The notes below the pieces were generated by a model. That model was not told where the DNA came from, did no database searches, and saw only the letters and a list, made by a program, of their open reading frames with translations. From Toxoplasma gondii ME49 (lineage: Eukaryota > Apicomplexa > Conoidasida > Eucoccidiorida > Sarcocystidae): a DNA stretch of 64,000 bases. Positions within the stretch are counted from its first letter, which is position 1, and every line of letters begins with the position of its first letter. Made by a program: the position numbers and the translations under genes. The stretch spans positions 2,825,529 through 2,889,528 of the forward strand of contig NC_031480.1 in assembly GCF_000006565.2 (NCBI RefSeq), in the 5' to 3' direction. This document shows, piece after piece, positions 1 to 12,200 of the stretch.

Positions 1-2256
1 AGACAAGGCGCGAAACACGCAGAGTCGAGTGCCTCAGTGCGGCCGGAGACAGAACCTGCGAAGCTGACAGAAAACGCTCGTGTGTACGCCCCCGTCGGAA
101 GACGGGAGATGGAAGACTTCCAGAAGACATGGCAGAAAGAGACACGAGAAACTGTTTTTCCAGCCTCACCGTGTGACCCTCGACTCTCTCCGTGACTTGT
201 CCAATCCACTCTTCAACCGCTTTTCTCTCGGCTGCGCGCGTCGTTCTCTCCTGCTCCTCCGCGCTCCCTGCATCGCCCGGAGAGGCCCACTCGGCGCATG
301 CAGGCAAAGATTTGCTTTTCTCCGAGACAGACGGCACCCGCCGACTCCCCGCCGCGTACAGCTGTCTCCGACTCACTTCCAGCAGCTGGTGAGACACTGT
401 CTCCGGAGTTGCCAGATCCCCCAGTCGCAGCTCTGCGGCTACTCTCTCGCTCTTTGAGGACTCGGCTGAAAGAGGTCAGGAAACACACGGGGCTCCGAGA
501 GGTAACGGAGAGGGAAAACGGTTTTGAAGAGACAAAGAAGAGACAGAAAGGCTTCGAAGAGATATAGGAAAGAAACGGTCTTCACCAAAGTCAGCAGAAG
601 AGCGTCACCTCCAGAGACAATACAGGCCCCAAGATTGCAAAAGAAGAAGCGACAAGGCAAAGGACATACAAGAAAAAGAGTGCAAGTCGATGGCACAACG
701 GTGAAAACAAAGTTCCCGACACCTGCGAAGCCCACTTCAAGTGTAGCGACGAGTCTCGCGCTTCAGTGGCTAGTGGAACGGTAACAAGGTCACAAACGAA
801 AGATCTCCGCAATAAACAGAACCGCAGCCGATGACACACAGACACGGACCGGGCGAGAGAGACAGCCTTCGAAACCTGTCTCCGAAAGTTGTCTCCTTAC
901 CGACGAGAGGACGGGTGTGGGGTCGGGGGGCCTTTCCCGCGGGGCCAGGCCTGCTTCGCGCGTCTTCCTTCTGAGCGCTGAAAATCTTTTTTTCTTGGTC
1001 GGCCACCAGCTGCAGCTGCTCGTGGATTTTCTCCAGCTCCCCAGCGGCCGCGCGCCCCACCCCTGGCGCTCCTGAGGCTTCAGGCTCTCTCTGCGACGCC
1101 GCGACCGCGGTCGGAGGCAACATGTGCTGGAGAAGGAGGCGGTGCGACTGCCGATTGAATCGCTCCAGCAGCCGACTCTGTAGAGGGCGGCGAGCGTTGG
1201 GGACGCCTGGAAGCGCTGAAGGAGAAGCAAAGCAACTTGAAAAGGGAACTCGTAAAGTCAACCAGTGCGAGAAGTATTTAAAGAGGAGACGAAGGGGTGT
1301 GCCAGCACTGCTCCAAAAACGAATTCAGTGAAAGTGGGTGTCTCTCTCCTTCTCTCTTTCCCCCTCTTTTCTGCCTCTCTCATCTTCTTTGGTCTCACCG
1401 TCTTGAGGCTCTGAGGGCGCGAGCGTCATGCGTCGCTTGGCTTCTGTTGAGTCGACCGCATCGCCTCCCAAAGAGTTTAGTCCGTCAGCCGTGCCGAATC
1501 CGCGCATCCGGAAAGCCTCCGTACTGATCAGATCCTCGGACGCCGTCGCCAGCTCCAGCACGACTTGTGCAGAGGGCGCCTAGAAAAACAAGAGAAGACA
1601 GACAGACAGACACAATAATGGAGAAAATGAGACGCAGAGACATACACACAATGAGAAAAGAAAAAAGAGAGGGGAGAACACGACTGGGGGCAACGTCACG
1701 GACGCCATATAAAACATCAAGTCGAAGGGGAGAGAATGCGATGACGGAATGCAGCAGAAAGGAAGCCCCACAGTCTCTGACGTTGTATTCGCATCGCTGA
1801 GGACTGGATCAACAGTGTTTCGTTTCTTCGATCTCCTCTCTTCTCTGTTTCTGGCCTCACGGCCCTTCTCCCCAGAGTTGCCGACCCCTCTCTCTCCCGA
1901 CATCAACACAGTTTCACTGTTGTGATACTTCATCCACCTCATGGCATAAATTCTAGTAGACTGCCAGGTTCGGAGAGACCTTTCTGATCTGCGCCACTGG
2001 CGCATGCCTCCAACATTGTCGCTTTGCCGGATGCATGCAGACCTCGGAGGCCAGCTGTCAACTCTCTTTATGCGATTACCCCCATCTTCGTTTTGATTCG
2101 ATAACACAGCGAATCTCAACAGCTTCACGGGAAGTTGCATGCCTATGTAAGACTTCGCACCCATGAATACATGTAATAACATATATATATATATATATAT
2201 ATATATGCGATCATCGGCATCTGCAGATCTGCGTACACAGATAACCACAGATAAAC

Positions 2257-2295
<39 letters not shown>

Positions 2296-5200
2296 CGCAT
2301 ACAGACTTATACATACGTATACATATATATATATATATATATATGGACGCACTTACACGCACTTACATATATATATATATATACACAAATACATACGAAT
2401 ATAAACACAGTTTCACACAGTTTTACATATGTGTGTGTGTGCTGTCGGGACTCACCAGAAGCGACGGGGCGGTGTTTGACAGGTTGATGAGAGTTCCTGA
2501 GTCTTCGCTGGAGAGGCCAGCGAGCGTCGCGTGACCAGCGGCAGAGGCTTGTGCAGGCAAGCCGAGGAATTCCTGGAAATACTTGGACTGAAAAAGACGC
2601 TCAAAAAACTTCTCGCGCGCGATCCGACCTGCAGACGCGCAGCGCATGCAAAGGCGCATGCACAGACACCTCGAAGACGCAGTTCAAACTTCACAGACAC
2701 CCACAGAGATGCGGATACACATGCACACTCAAACGCGGACGTCTACAGACATGCATGCCTCAATATATACATATATGGATATATATATATATATATGGAT
2801 ATGTTTATATGTGTATGCGTGCATTTACTTTTGTATATGTAGAGTGTATATGTTTGCGTGTAGGGAGCGGAGTTTATACGTGTTTACGGGGACGCTTTTG
2901 TGCAGGTGACCTCATGCAGACAAGGATTGAACTGGCGCCGAGACTCTCTAGCTGCGGCGTCCGTCTAGAAAAGTGGATGAATCCCAGAAAATACAGAAAG
3001 ACGAAGCGTCAGCGGACCTGACAACGGAACTCGCGTTACGCGTGCACATGCATGCATGCCCTTGGTGATGTACATCTGTCTACGCGTACCTATACCGATC
3101 TACGTTCATCAGTTTATGTCTGTCTGCGTCGGTCTCTCTACAACTCGCTATGCCGACCAATCTCTGTTCCTATGTCTGTTTATGTCTCCGTATCCAGATT
3201 TATAGAGCTCTATTATCTATCTATGTCTGTATCTTTGCAGGTGTCTTCCTGTTTCTCCGTATCTCTGTCCTGCTTGTGCCCCCACTTCCAATACCTGTGG
3301 GCACGAGCTGTCTGTACACCTCGTTGATGCGCGGGTCTTCCTCGAGAATTGCGTCGAGCATCTGCTCGCTGCAGTCCACGAGCAAAGAAGGTTTTTCCGA
3401 TCCTCCGCTGCCTCCAACATACTCAAACTGCGGCGGTCGAATCAGGAAAGCCGATGCGGGTGGATCGGCTGCATAGACACCACAGAACACGGAATCCTTC
3501 GTTTTTTTTTGTCGCCATTCGTTCCTCTCCTCTCCCTGTTTCGCGCTGCTTCCTGTCTCACGGGGGATGAACAGGGACATGGCGGAGCCAAAGAAGGGGA
3601 GAGCGGCCTCTCCTTCCCCTTCCGAGCTTCAGCCTGGCTTTCAGCGAAACTCGTAGGACTCCCTGCTCCCGCCCACGTCAGGCGCCGCGCAGAAAAGGAG
3701 AACTTTCGACACTCAGGATACGACACTCAGGATACAAGAAGTCTCTCACATTCGCTGGCTTCCTCTGAGGCGCGCCCTCCCGTTCTCCGAAACCTGATTT
3801 GCGAGGTGTACAGGCACACGGAGGACGGACCAGAGGCAACGGCCCACAGAGAGACAGAGAGACGAGGAGACGAACGGACACGGTGTGCGTACACCCGGCG
3901 TCAGAGCTGCAGCGAGAAGCCGAGCGGCAAAGGCAGGCAGAGAAAAAGAGGACGATGTAGCTCGCGAGCGGTCGACAGTGTGAGTGAGGAATTCGAAGGG
4001 AGGGCGGCCAGAGGACAGAGAGACTCTGGGGACGACGGAGACCAAGAAGAAGGGTATACGACTGAGAGAGACAACGACAAAGGAGAGAAGGAACCACAGC
4101 GAAAGAGGCAGAGACGTTCAAAGCGACACACATGCACGGCAGTCGGTAGCTCCACGAGCGGAAGCGACAGCCACCCTTGCACAAACTCCAAGAAGATTTC
4201 CAAAGACCAGACGAGGGCTGCTGCTTACGTGCGAGTTGAGCGCGATGCGCAACGAGGTCGCTTTGGTGGAGCTTCCAGAATTCTTCTCGACTGAGCACCT
4301 TCCCCGGCTCCCGTCCGTCCTTTCCTTTCTTCACACCTGCTCCGCTGGCGTCTGACGCCTTTGTCTGTTCTTCGCTGCCAGGGTCCCCGCAGACGTCGCC
4401 GTCGTCCTCTGGATCGCCGACGAGGAAGAGATACAGGTTTCGCAGAACTGCGTTCTTCTGCAGGAGGCTGCGCTGCGCAGCGCGGATTTCACGAGCCTCG
4501 CGAAGCCTCTCCATCTTCTCGACGGTCTCCAAGTGCAGTCTCCGGAGACGAAGATCAGGCGCCTCGGGCGCAGGTGAACGAGAAGAAGGCCCCAGAGAGG
4601 GGAGCGCGGGAGGAGTCGCAGAAGAAGAGCTCGGCTGCGGAGCTCTCGACGTTCTGAGAGAGAGGGAACGGCACAGGAAAGGAAGAAGGAGAGACGAAGT
4701 GGTGGAAACCGTCTCTTCTAGACGCAAATTGCAGCGCGTCTTGTGTGAGCGAATTTTCCGTGTCGCTTTCGAGGAACCAGAAAAGCACAAAGTCCAAGAC
4801 ATAGTCGCCGCTCCTCGAGGGCGGTCGCAGGGAGAACACAGTCGGATGCGTGACGATGGAGAGCGCGGAAAGGACCAGTGAACAGCTGACACAGGGGTGC
4901 TCTAAAAGTGAGAGAAGAGATTTCCCCAGGCGCGGTGGCTGGAACAGAAACGAGACAAAAAACGTGAGTTTCCATTTGTGCACTTGTGTGCGCAGGAGTG
5001 AGGCGACTCGTGCAGACACATTGACGCCAGTATGCAGAGGGAACGTTGAGGGCTCGGCTTTTTGAAAGTTCCTCGTTCGCTGTGCAACAGCTGCTTCTGC
5101 CTTACTTTTGCAGCTCTTTGCCGGAAGCGCTGGAGGCCTTTGCTCGCTTTGCCTCCGAAACGTCTCTCAGGTCTCCAGCAGGTCCAAACGCCGCGCCGCG

Positions 5201-6276
5201 CTTCTTCCCAGACTCCGAGACACCCTCTGGCTGACTCTGCCCTGGTGTATGTACACCTGCTCCAGAGTCATGTGCGCCTGGGCTCGGTGTGCCGGCAGGT
5301 TCAGGTGCGCCTCCTGCGCCTTTGGGAGGCGTCATGGCAGCCGCGAAAGACGGTCTTTCGCTCTCGTGAGGAAGTTCCGGACTGGGGAGCGAAGGCGACC
5401 TCAAGCGATGCTCGTATATCGAGAGAGAAGGACGCAGAAGCAGATAGGGCAGCGAGAGTGCCGCATGCAGATCGGACGAAGCCGGCAGGCCGAGAACAAT
5501 CTTCAGGTCCTCCAGGAAAGCCTGTCGCTGTCAAGAGGCAAGAAGCAGCGCGCCGAGGCAGAGAGACGTGGAGCATTGGAGAGACAGCATATCTCTCCAG
5601 ACATGTCAAAAAGTCAGACGCCGAAACGCGAGACGCGCATTTCGTCCTGATGAACTGCAGTGCTCTTTAAACTGTGGACTCGAGTAGGTGAAATATATTT
5701 ACAACGGTTAATGACGCCCATATGTGTACCTTTGTCGGTCCTTGGTGGAACGGGGTCTTGAAATGCGAAGACCCTCAGAAAAAGGACTGCTGCCCGTGGA
5801 GGCGGGAGCACGCAAAGACGAAAAGAAAGCGAAAACCGCGAGTGCCAGCTGTGTTCGGAACTACGATGGAAAGCACAAGCTTCTTCGTTCTCGTCTTTCT
5901 TCCTTCGAGAGTCACCGCCGTTCCGCGGAAACACTCTCGACGAGACAAGACTAGACGAGAAAGGCAGCAAGGATGGGGGTGGAACTGCATCCAGGCATAC
6001 TCCCACAAATCGAGATACACATGTATACACACAGACAGACATATAAATATATACATATATATAAATAAATATATACATTTATATAAATGCAGACATAAGT
6101 AGGGATATATATATATATATATATATATGTTTGTTGATATGTTTGTATTGTTACTTTACCAGGTTGCTTCTGTAAATGAGCTCGCATCTGTCACCTCCTG
6201 CCGACTTGCTCCTGCTATCCCAATGCACCTACACACTTCTACAATTGAACGCGCATGTACTTATTTACAGACATAA

Positions 6277-6323
<47 letters not shown>

Positions 6324-7442
6324 GAGAGAGAGACAGACAGGTGGATGTGTGTGTCGATACAGCTGTTTGTGGTAGCGCCCTCTTCACGTTTCTTGAAAGA
6401 GTTACCTCTGGGGAATTGGTTTCGCAGACGTGCAGCGAGAAGGAGGGTCGGTGGCGCTCGGCGTTGTGGAGCTGCTGCAGGAGACTGCATGCAGCGTCCA
6501 TCTTTCCTCGATCTGCGCCGAAGTCGAGGACGGCGGTGCCGGTTGCTGGCACACATGCAGAAGCCGAGGGTAGGACCGCCGCGTTCGAGAAGGTCAGGCG
6601 CGCCTGCAGAGAAAGAGAGGAGAACGCGCGAGGAAGCGAGTCCGCGACAGAGCGAAAGAGAGCGCGGAGAAGCGACGGGAGTTCCCCTCCTTGTTGAAGC
6701 TACGCAGCGACCGCAGGAACTGGATAAAAGCACAGCGGGCCTCAGGTCACGGACGCATATCGCGTAAAGAAAAACGCAATACTTGGTCGGGAGTCCATCT
6801 CGTCGAAAACGACAGAGGCAAGCCACTCAGGTTTACGCAGAAGCAGACCACGAGCGACAGAAGGCAGCGAAGGAGAGGAAAGAGACGACAGAAAAAAGAG
6901 AGAAAGGAGATAAAGGAGAGAAAAAAGACGAAGAGAAGAAAGGGGATAGGAAAGAGATAGGAAAGAGAGGAAGGAAGGAAAACGGGAGAGACAACCGTTT
7001 CGCCGCCGTCTGTGGTGAAGGTCGAGTTCTTGGAATTCACGGACAACCGAGTGTATTCCGCCAAAGAAGAACAAAAGGAGCACGGCATGAAAAGCGAAAA
7101 AAGAAAGAATGGAGTCCAACAGGAGCTTGGGTCGAAGAGCGACGCATTTGCCGCGTTTCGTACTTTTGCGCTTTTCTTGGATCGCTCAGTGGAAGTCCAT
7201 TGCTGAATCCAGACGAGAAGCTGGAGCTCGAAAGCTTGACCTGACTTCGCTTGTTGTTCGTCGCTCTCTGTTTTCTCTTCTCGTCCTTCCCCGTGTTCAC
7301 CTTCCTTCGCAGCCGTGCTCTCCACGCAGGAGAGAAATGCGAGAGCTTTCGAAGTCAAAAAAAAAGTTCCTTTCCTTCCGCCCAAAGAAACATCATGGAA
7401 GGCCTCCTCCAGGCGCCCAGTCACCGCGCCTCCCTCCTCCAT
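1..7442 (-). CDS. TFB1: TFIIH core subunit p62/Tfb1 (GTF2H1), 3' end off the window
   Basis: TFIIH opens promoters and acts in nucleotide-excision repair; p62/Tfb1 is its scaffold subunit with a PH domain and BSD domains. Exons (minus strand): 7442-7164, 6603-6406, 5410-5106, 4653-4229, 3468-3295, 2628-2456, 1579-1399, 1206-901, 465-170 and 55-<1; all phases agree. Exons 1-2 give a PH-like fold (GTFFLTSKALAF, then AVLDFGADRGKMDAACSLLQQL-type helix, matching the human p62 PH ending). Exon 4 has LQKNAVLRNLYLFLVG followed by the first BSD signature SREEFWKLH. Exons 5-6 join into the second BSD domain, ending REKFFERLFQSKYFQ, close to the family's EFWxxFFQSxYF. Exon 3 is a disordered Pro/Ser/Lys insert. 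The 3' exons are helical and Glu/Gln-rich. The ATG at 7442 opens directly into the PH domain. The exon 3 start is the least certain border. Introns 5-6 hold TA microsatellites. Identity is inferred from remembered family motifs and is fairly secure. Confidence 0.82.
2181..2383. repeat. Cluster of four TA microsatellites in a TFB1 intron
   Basis: Tracts at 2181-2206, 2260-2293, 2323-2344 and 2366-2383, separated by short unique sequence, all inside intron 6 of the TFIIH p62 gene. Confidence 0.95.
2762..2800. repeat. Imperfect TA microsatellite
   Basis: TA repeats with GGA interruptions in intron 5 of the TFIIH p62 gene. Confidence 0.85.
5244..5257. repeat. GTGTA-NN-TACAC palindrome copy 1
   Basis: GGTGTATGTACACC, inside exon 3 of the TFIIH p62 gene, in its disordered insert. 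Confidence 0.8.
6040..6128. repeat. TA-rich imperfect microsatellite
   Basis: TA and TAAA units, ending in a pure TA run at about 6105-6128, in intron 2 of the TFIIH p62 gene. Confidence 0.85.
6276..6320. repeat. Compound TA-GA microsatellite
   Basis: A pure TA run passes directly into a pure GA run; located in intron 2 of the TFIIH p62 gene, about 85 bases beyond the exon 2 donor. Confidence 0.95.
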
Positions 7443-7491
7443 CTCTCAATACGCACGGAAATCGACAATCTTCCTTCCTCCGCGCGTCCCC

Positions 7492-7536
7492 ATATATATA
7501 TATATATATATATATTTATTTATTTATTTATATATT

Positions 7537-7575
<39 letters not shown>

Positions 7576-7581
7576 ATATAT
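7492..7581. repeat. TA/TTTA microsatellite just upstream of TFB1 start
   Basis: About 90 bases of alternating TA broken by short ATTT units. It sits in the presumed 5' leader or promoter of the TFIIH p62 gene. Such tracts are length-variable in coccidian genomes. Confidence 0.9.
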
Positions 7582-7650
7582 GAAGGGGCACACAGATGCG
7601 CATACACGCAGATATACGGAATCACATGTCTGCAGATTTACGAGCATATA

Positions 7651-9055
7651 TGCATGCGTATGTTTGACATGAAGCTCGACACCGAGACTGGATGCGTTGT
7701 GATGCTACTGCATATGAATCCACAGGTGCACAGAGAGACATCTGGAGAGAACAGCGAACAGGCGAGGAAGGGGGACATCTCTCGTTCGCTGGAACAGACG
7801 CCTGAGTGAGAATCGATACACCCGATCGCAAAGGAACAACGGAGAAACGACACGGAGAGAGTGGAAGAAGAGAGAAGCGATCTTGCGTCGGCGAGAAAAA
7901 GCAGAGAGAAGGCGAAGAACCTTCGCGCGAGGTCGAGAAACTGGAGAACGAGGGCGGAGGCTCAGGACTTCTGCCAAAACTACCGTAAAAAACAGAGGAT
8001 GAGGAGAAGAAGTTAGGACTCAAAAGCGTAGAAGGACAACGATTTCTCGACGCGCGAGAAATGGTGTGAGCGTATGTCGTCGCCGCTTTCGGCGACGCGT
8101 GGACATGCATGCACAGAAGTACATCGACAGGAGAAAGACTCTTTGTTTCTCACGGAGAGGAAAAGGAAGGAAGGAAAGGGAACCCTTCAAGGTTTATTCC
8201 CTCGAAAAAGGACTCTTCCCAGAGAAAACGGATTCGATTTCATATCGCCTAGCCAGTGTGTGCATGCAGAGTTCGCTCTTGCATTCGGAAAAGCAGAACT
8301 CAGGACACTCGAGAGCGCTGAGAGCGCCTTTTTTCGTTTTTCTTCTCTTCTTTTTCCTACTTTTTATTTTCTCTTCTCTTCGTCTGTCGAGGCCTTGAAA
8401 ACCATCCAAGTTTCTCACGTGTCTCTCCATGTGCAGATGTCCTCTGCGGTTGTGTCTCACAGCTGCGTCGTCTGCAATTTTTCTCCTTCCCTTTCTCCGA
8501 GGATTTCTCTGGGGCTTTAGGCTGTTTTCTCTGTTTAGCAACGTTTGACCCTCTTGCGTCGCCTCTGCGGTTTCTCGGTTTTTTCCTCCTCATCTTCGCT
8601 GTCCTGCAGAAATGCCAAAAGATCTCTGTGTCCGACTGCAGGCCTGAGTCCCTTCCCGCTCTCTCCGAAAGAGCGGCGTTCTTTTCCTCTCTGTTTCCCG
8701 ATGATTCGTTTTCTTCGTCCGAGTTTTCCCGACTCGTAGCCTTTCTCGTGAGCTCTTGAGTCCGCTCATCTTTCACTCCTTTGAACTCACGAGTCGTTCC
8801 CTCTGCATCTGCTGTTACCTGTCTTCTCTACCTGTCCAGTGGGAGACATCGACAGACGCGCCTCGCTTGTCTCCCGGAGACATTGCGCGTCTCCATTTGT
8901 CTCCTAACTTTGAGTGTGTAGGCAACAGTGTTTCGCCGCAACTTGACGGTCTCTCTCCCGACTTCGCGACAGCGAGACGCAGAACTTCTGCACATAGCTG
9001 TGTATGTTTACGTCTGGTGGTGCTTTCTCTTTCGCATGGATTCCTACATGCATGC
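7651..9055. promoter_or_regulatory. Four TGCATGC motifs in the TFB1/PGS1 divergent spacer
   Basis: Copies at 7651, 8106, 8261 and 9049. The motif is a documented over-represented apicomplexan promoter element; binding here is inferred. Confidence 0.5.
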
Positions 9056-9218
9056 AACTGTCGATGCATATGTAGTCATAAAAGCTCTAGAAAGGCAGTA
9101 GAGAGACACATGGCGAGAGTTGCCCTGTGCGTCCGCGCATCTGTGCTAAAGAGATGGAAGAGGTGAGGGCCGGAGCTCGTGTCTCTTTAACATTTTCGCT
9201 AACTCCGGTGCAAGAGAC

Positions 9219-12200
9219 ATGCGGCTCTGCTTCAGAGTCCCGGCGCGATGCGTCCGCTTCCTGCAGACGCCCTCTCACTTCTTTCAGGTTTCTTCGTTCC
9301 TCATTTCCAGAGCAGAGAGAAGAGTCGCCCTCGCTGCGCTCTACGTCGGGTCGGGGCCGAGAGAGCGTTTTCTCGTGGATCTGTTGAGACAACGCATGCA
9401 AGACGTTGCATGCAAACGCGAGTGCGACCGCCCAGGCGGCGTTTTCCGCGACTTTTTGTGGAGGGAAGAACAGACAGGAGCAGGCAGTGGTGAGACCCTG
9501 GCGGCGAAGGCGGCACAGAGAAGGGGAGGTCAGAGAAGAGAAGAAAACAACGGGGGGTCGGAGAGAAGGGCTGCAAGTGCGAGGACGGAACGAGAGAGCG
9601 AAGCCGACTTTGAGAGCAGAAGAAGAAGGCTGCAGGTGGACATTCTCGTCGATCATCTACGTGGAACGCGGAAAGACAAGACTGGATGTTCGTCCGCCTC
9701 CGTTCTGGCCTCTCTCCTCAAACGCGAAGAACGCGTCTCCGAAGTGGACGTACTCTCGACTGGTGCCGACCTTTCTCCGCAGTTTTGCCGCCCTGGTCAC
9801 GAGAACTCATCGAACGCCAGTGCCTTAAAGGCGTCTTCTCCGTCCTCCTCGTCCACAGTCTCCCCTTCCTCTTCTTCGTCTCCCTCTCGTTCGTCTGAGT
9901 GTTCCTCTTCTCTCTCCTCCACCCGTTCCTCGCCTTCTTCCTCTCCTTCGCTTGCGTCCTTTTCCGGCGAAGAGGATCTGGCCCGGATCAGCTTCTTCCA
10001 CAATCCGCTGACGTCTTCTTCTCTCTTGGGTCGCCTGCTGCCGCCGCGAGTCAACGAGGTTCTGGGCGTCCAGCACATGAAGGCTTTGGTCGTCGACGAC
10101 GCAGTGCTGCTGACCGGGGCGAACTTCAGCGAGGAGTACATGGTGAACCGCGCAGACCGGTACGTAGTGGTGAACGACGCCGCTGTCGCGCATGCAGTGT
10201 GTCGCCTGATCCAGACAGTGCAGCGCGGCAGTTTCTGTCTTCGACTCAGAGAGCAGAGACGCGGCGAGGAGGCACCCGGAGAAGCGGACGCAACTCGCGG
10301 GCGTCTCTCAGAGGCTCCAGAGAATCGGCCGACCAACGCGAGAACAGCAGCTGGGGGTGAGGAGACAGGCGCCCGCGGCTTTGACTGCGTGACGGCGACA
10401 AGCACGGAGACGCGCTCCGCGCACAGAGGCGCAGAAGGCGGAGAAGAGCGTTTCGCGGGTCTTGATTCGGAGGCGAAGAACGGGGGAAAGGCCGCGAGGT
10501 CAAGATCTAGAGGAGAAGACGAAGGCGGCGCGGAGGCGCAACGGGGAGAGAGAGGAAAGAACGGAGGCAGAGTCGAGACAGAAGACGCGAAGGAGAGAGG
10601 AGAGGACGATTTCGACGTCGTCTGGGATCCCCAGTTCACTTTGACGAGCAACCCAACACAAGATCCGGCGGCCTTCTCGCGTGACTTTTATCGCCTCCTG
10701 AAAGAAGCGTGTGAAGGCGTCTCGTCCACGGCCTTCCTCGCTTCCGAAGTGAAGCCTTACAATGCGAAGACAGAGGCGGTCTCCTGCACTCCTTCGACGC
10801 AGAGCAAGGAAGCCAGCTGTGACGCGGGGCATCCTGCAACTCGAGGACAAGTGCTAGTGGAGACGGCGGGAGACTCAGGTGTATGTACACTCGAGCTCGC
10901 TCTTCAAGCGGGTTTCACCAATCCGCCCGTTGACGACCTCGCTCGAGTTCTCGACGAGATCTTTGTGGAGGCAGGGAGCGAAGGTTCGCCCAGTGCAGTC
11001 TCCGGTTCAGAGTGCATGAAGAACAGTCCGAACGCCGAAGAATCAACGCATGTTGCACCTCCTTTCCGTCCAGCGAGCAGGAGTGAGGAAGATGCAGGTC
11101 GAGCGTCCACCGCTGCGTCTTCAGGAAGCAGCTCTGTAGTTTCCGAGGACGAGAAAGACGCCGCAACGCCGCCATACAGTTCTACAAACGTTTCGAAAGC
11201 GGTCGTTCTGGCGTCTCCGTACCTGAATCTTCCTACGCGGTTGCTGCGGAGACTCGCTGCTCTGTGTGTCGAGCATTCAGACGCTCTAGAGTCCCGACCG
11301 GAGGCCCCGAGGGCCGAAAGGGAGCTTGCAGCTACCTCAGGGATCTGCGACGAAGTCTTGCGCTCCCGAAAGATGGCTGTCGTGACAGCGTCTCCCCAGG
11401 CAAACAGCTTTCACAAGTCGAAAGGTGTGTCGCGGTACATTCCAGAGGCGTATGCGTACATAGCTTACCGTGTATCTCGGCTGCTTGAACATGCGGCGCA
11501 CAAGACGCCGTCGGCTGGACGCGGCTTTCTGGGCCACCGACACCCGAGAGAGGCGAGAGATTCGGACGCAGAAGCAGCTGTGCATGCACAGCGGGAGTTG
11601 TGTAGCGCCAGGTTGTCGGAGAAATCCATAGGCTCTTCCAGACCAGGGTCGGAGGCCGTCGCTCTACAGACAACGGGAGGTCGACCTCCCGCCTGCCGAC
11701 TGTTGTTTGAGTACTGCAGTCCTGGGTGGACGTTTCACACCAAGGGAATCTGGTTGTTTGCTGACGAGAAAACGCAGGAACGAAGAAAAGCAGTTGGCTT
11801 TCTTCCGGACATCCCCGACAGAACGGCTTGCGGCGCAACGGAGACAGCGAGGCACCGAGGGCTCGTGGACCCACAGCGAGAAGAAGGCTGCTTCTCTTTT
11901 TCCTCGGCAGGCAGTCGCGGCCGAAACTCCTCAGAGTTTCTCTTTCGGACTTCGCCCTCGGTGCGTCAGAGGACCTGCAAGGCAAAAGAGAGCTCGGGCC
12001 TGACAGTGCAGGAAAGGGGAAGCGAGGAAACCCAGTCTGTCGAACTGCGTGCTCGATCGAGGACAGCCGGGCCAGACCTCGAAGAGGCGAGAAAGCCAAG
12101 AGGAGAGTCGCCATCCATGTTGCCGTACTTGACGGTGTTTGGCAGCTCGAATTTCAGCGAACGGGCGGAACATCGGGACCTCGAACTGAGTTGTGTGCTG

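Larger units (their letters stand above)
7443..9218. promoter_or_regulatory. Divergent spacer between TFB1 and PGS1
   Basis: This 1.8 kb lies between two start codons facing away from each other, so it should hold both promoters. It contains a TA-rich microsatellite only about 50 bases from the TFB1 start and four TGCATGC cores (7651, 8106, 8261, 9049). That hexamer core is a known over-represented ApiAP2-type promoter motif in apicomplexans. Part of the right side (about 8800-9000) could be an upstream exon of PGS1, but I could not fix its borders. Confidence 0.5.
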
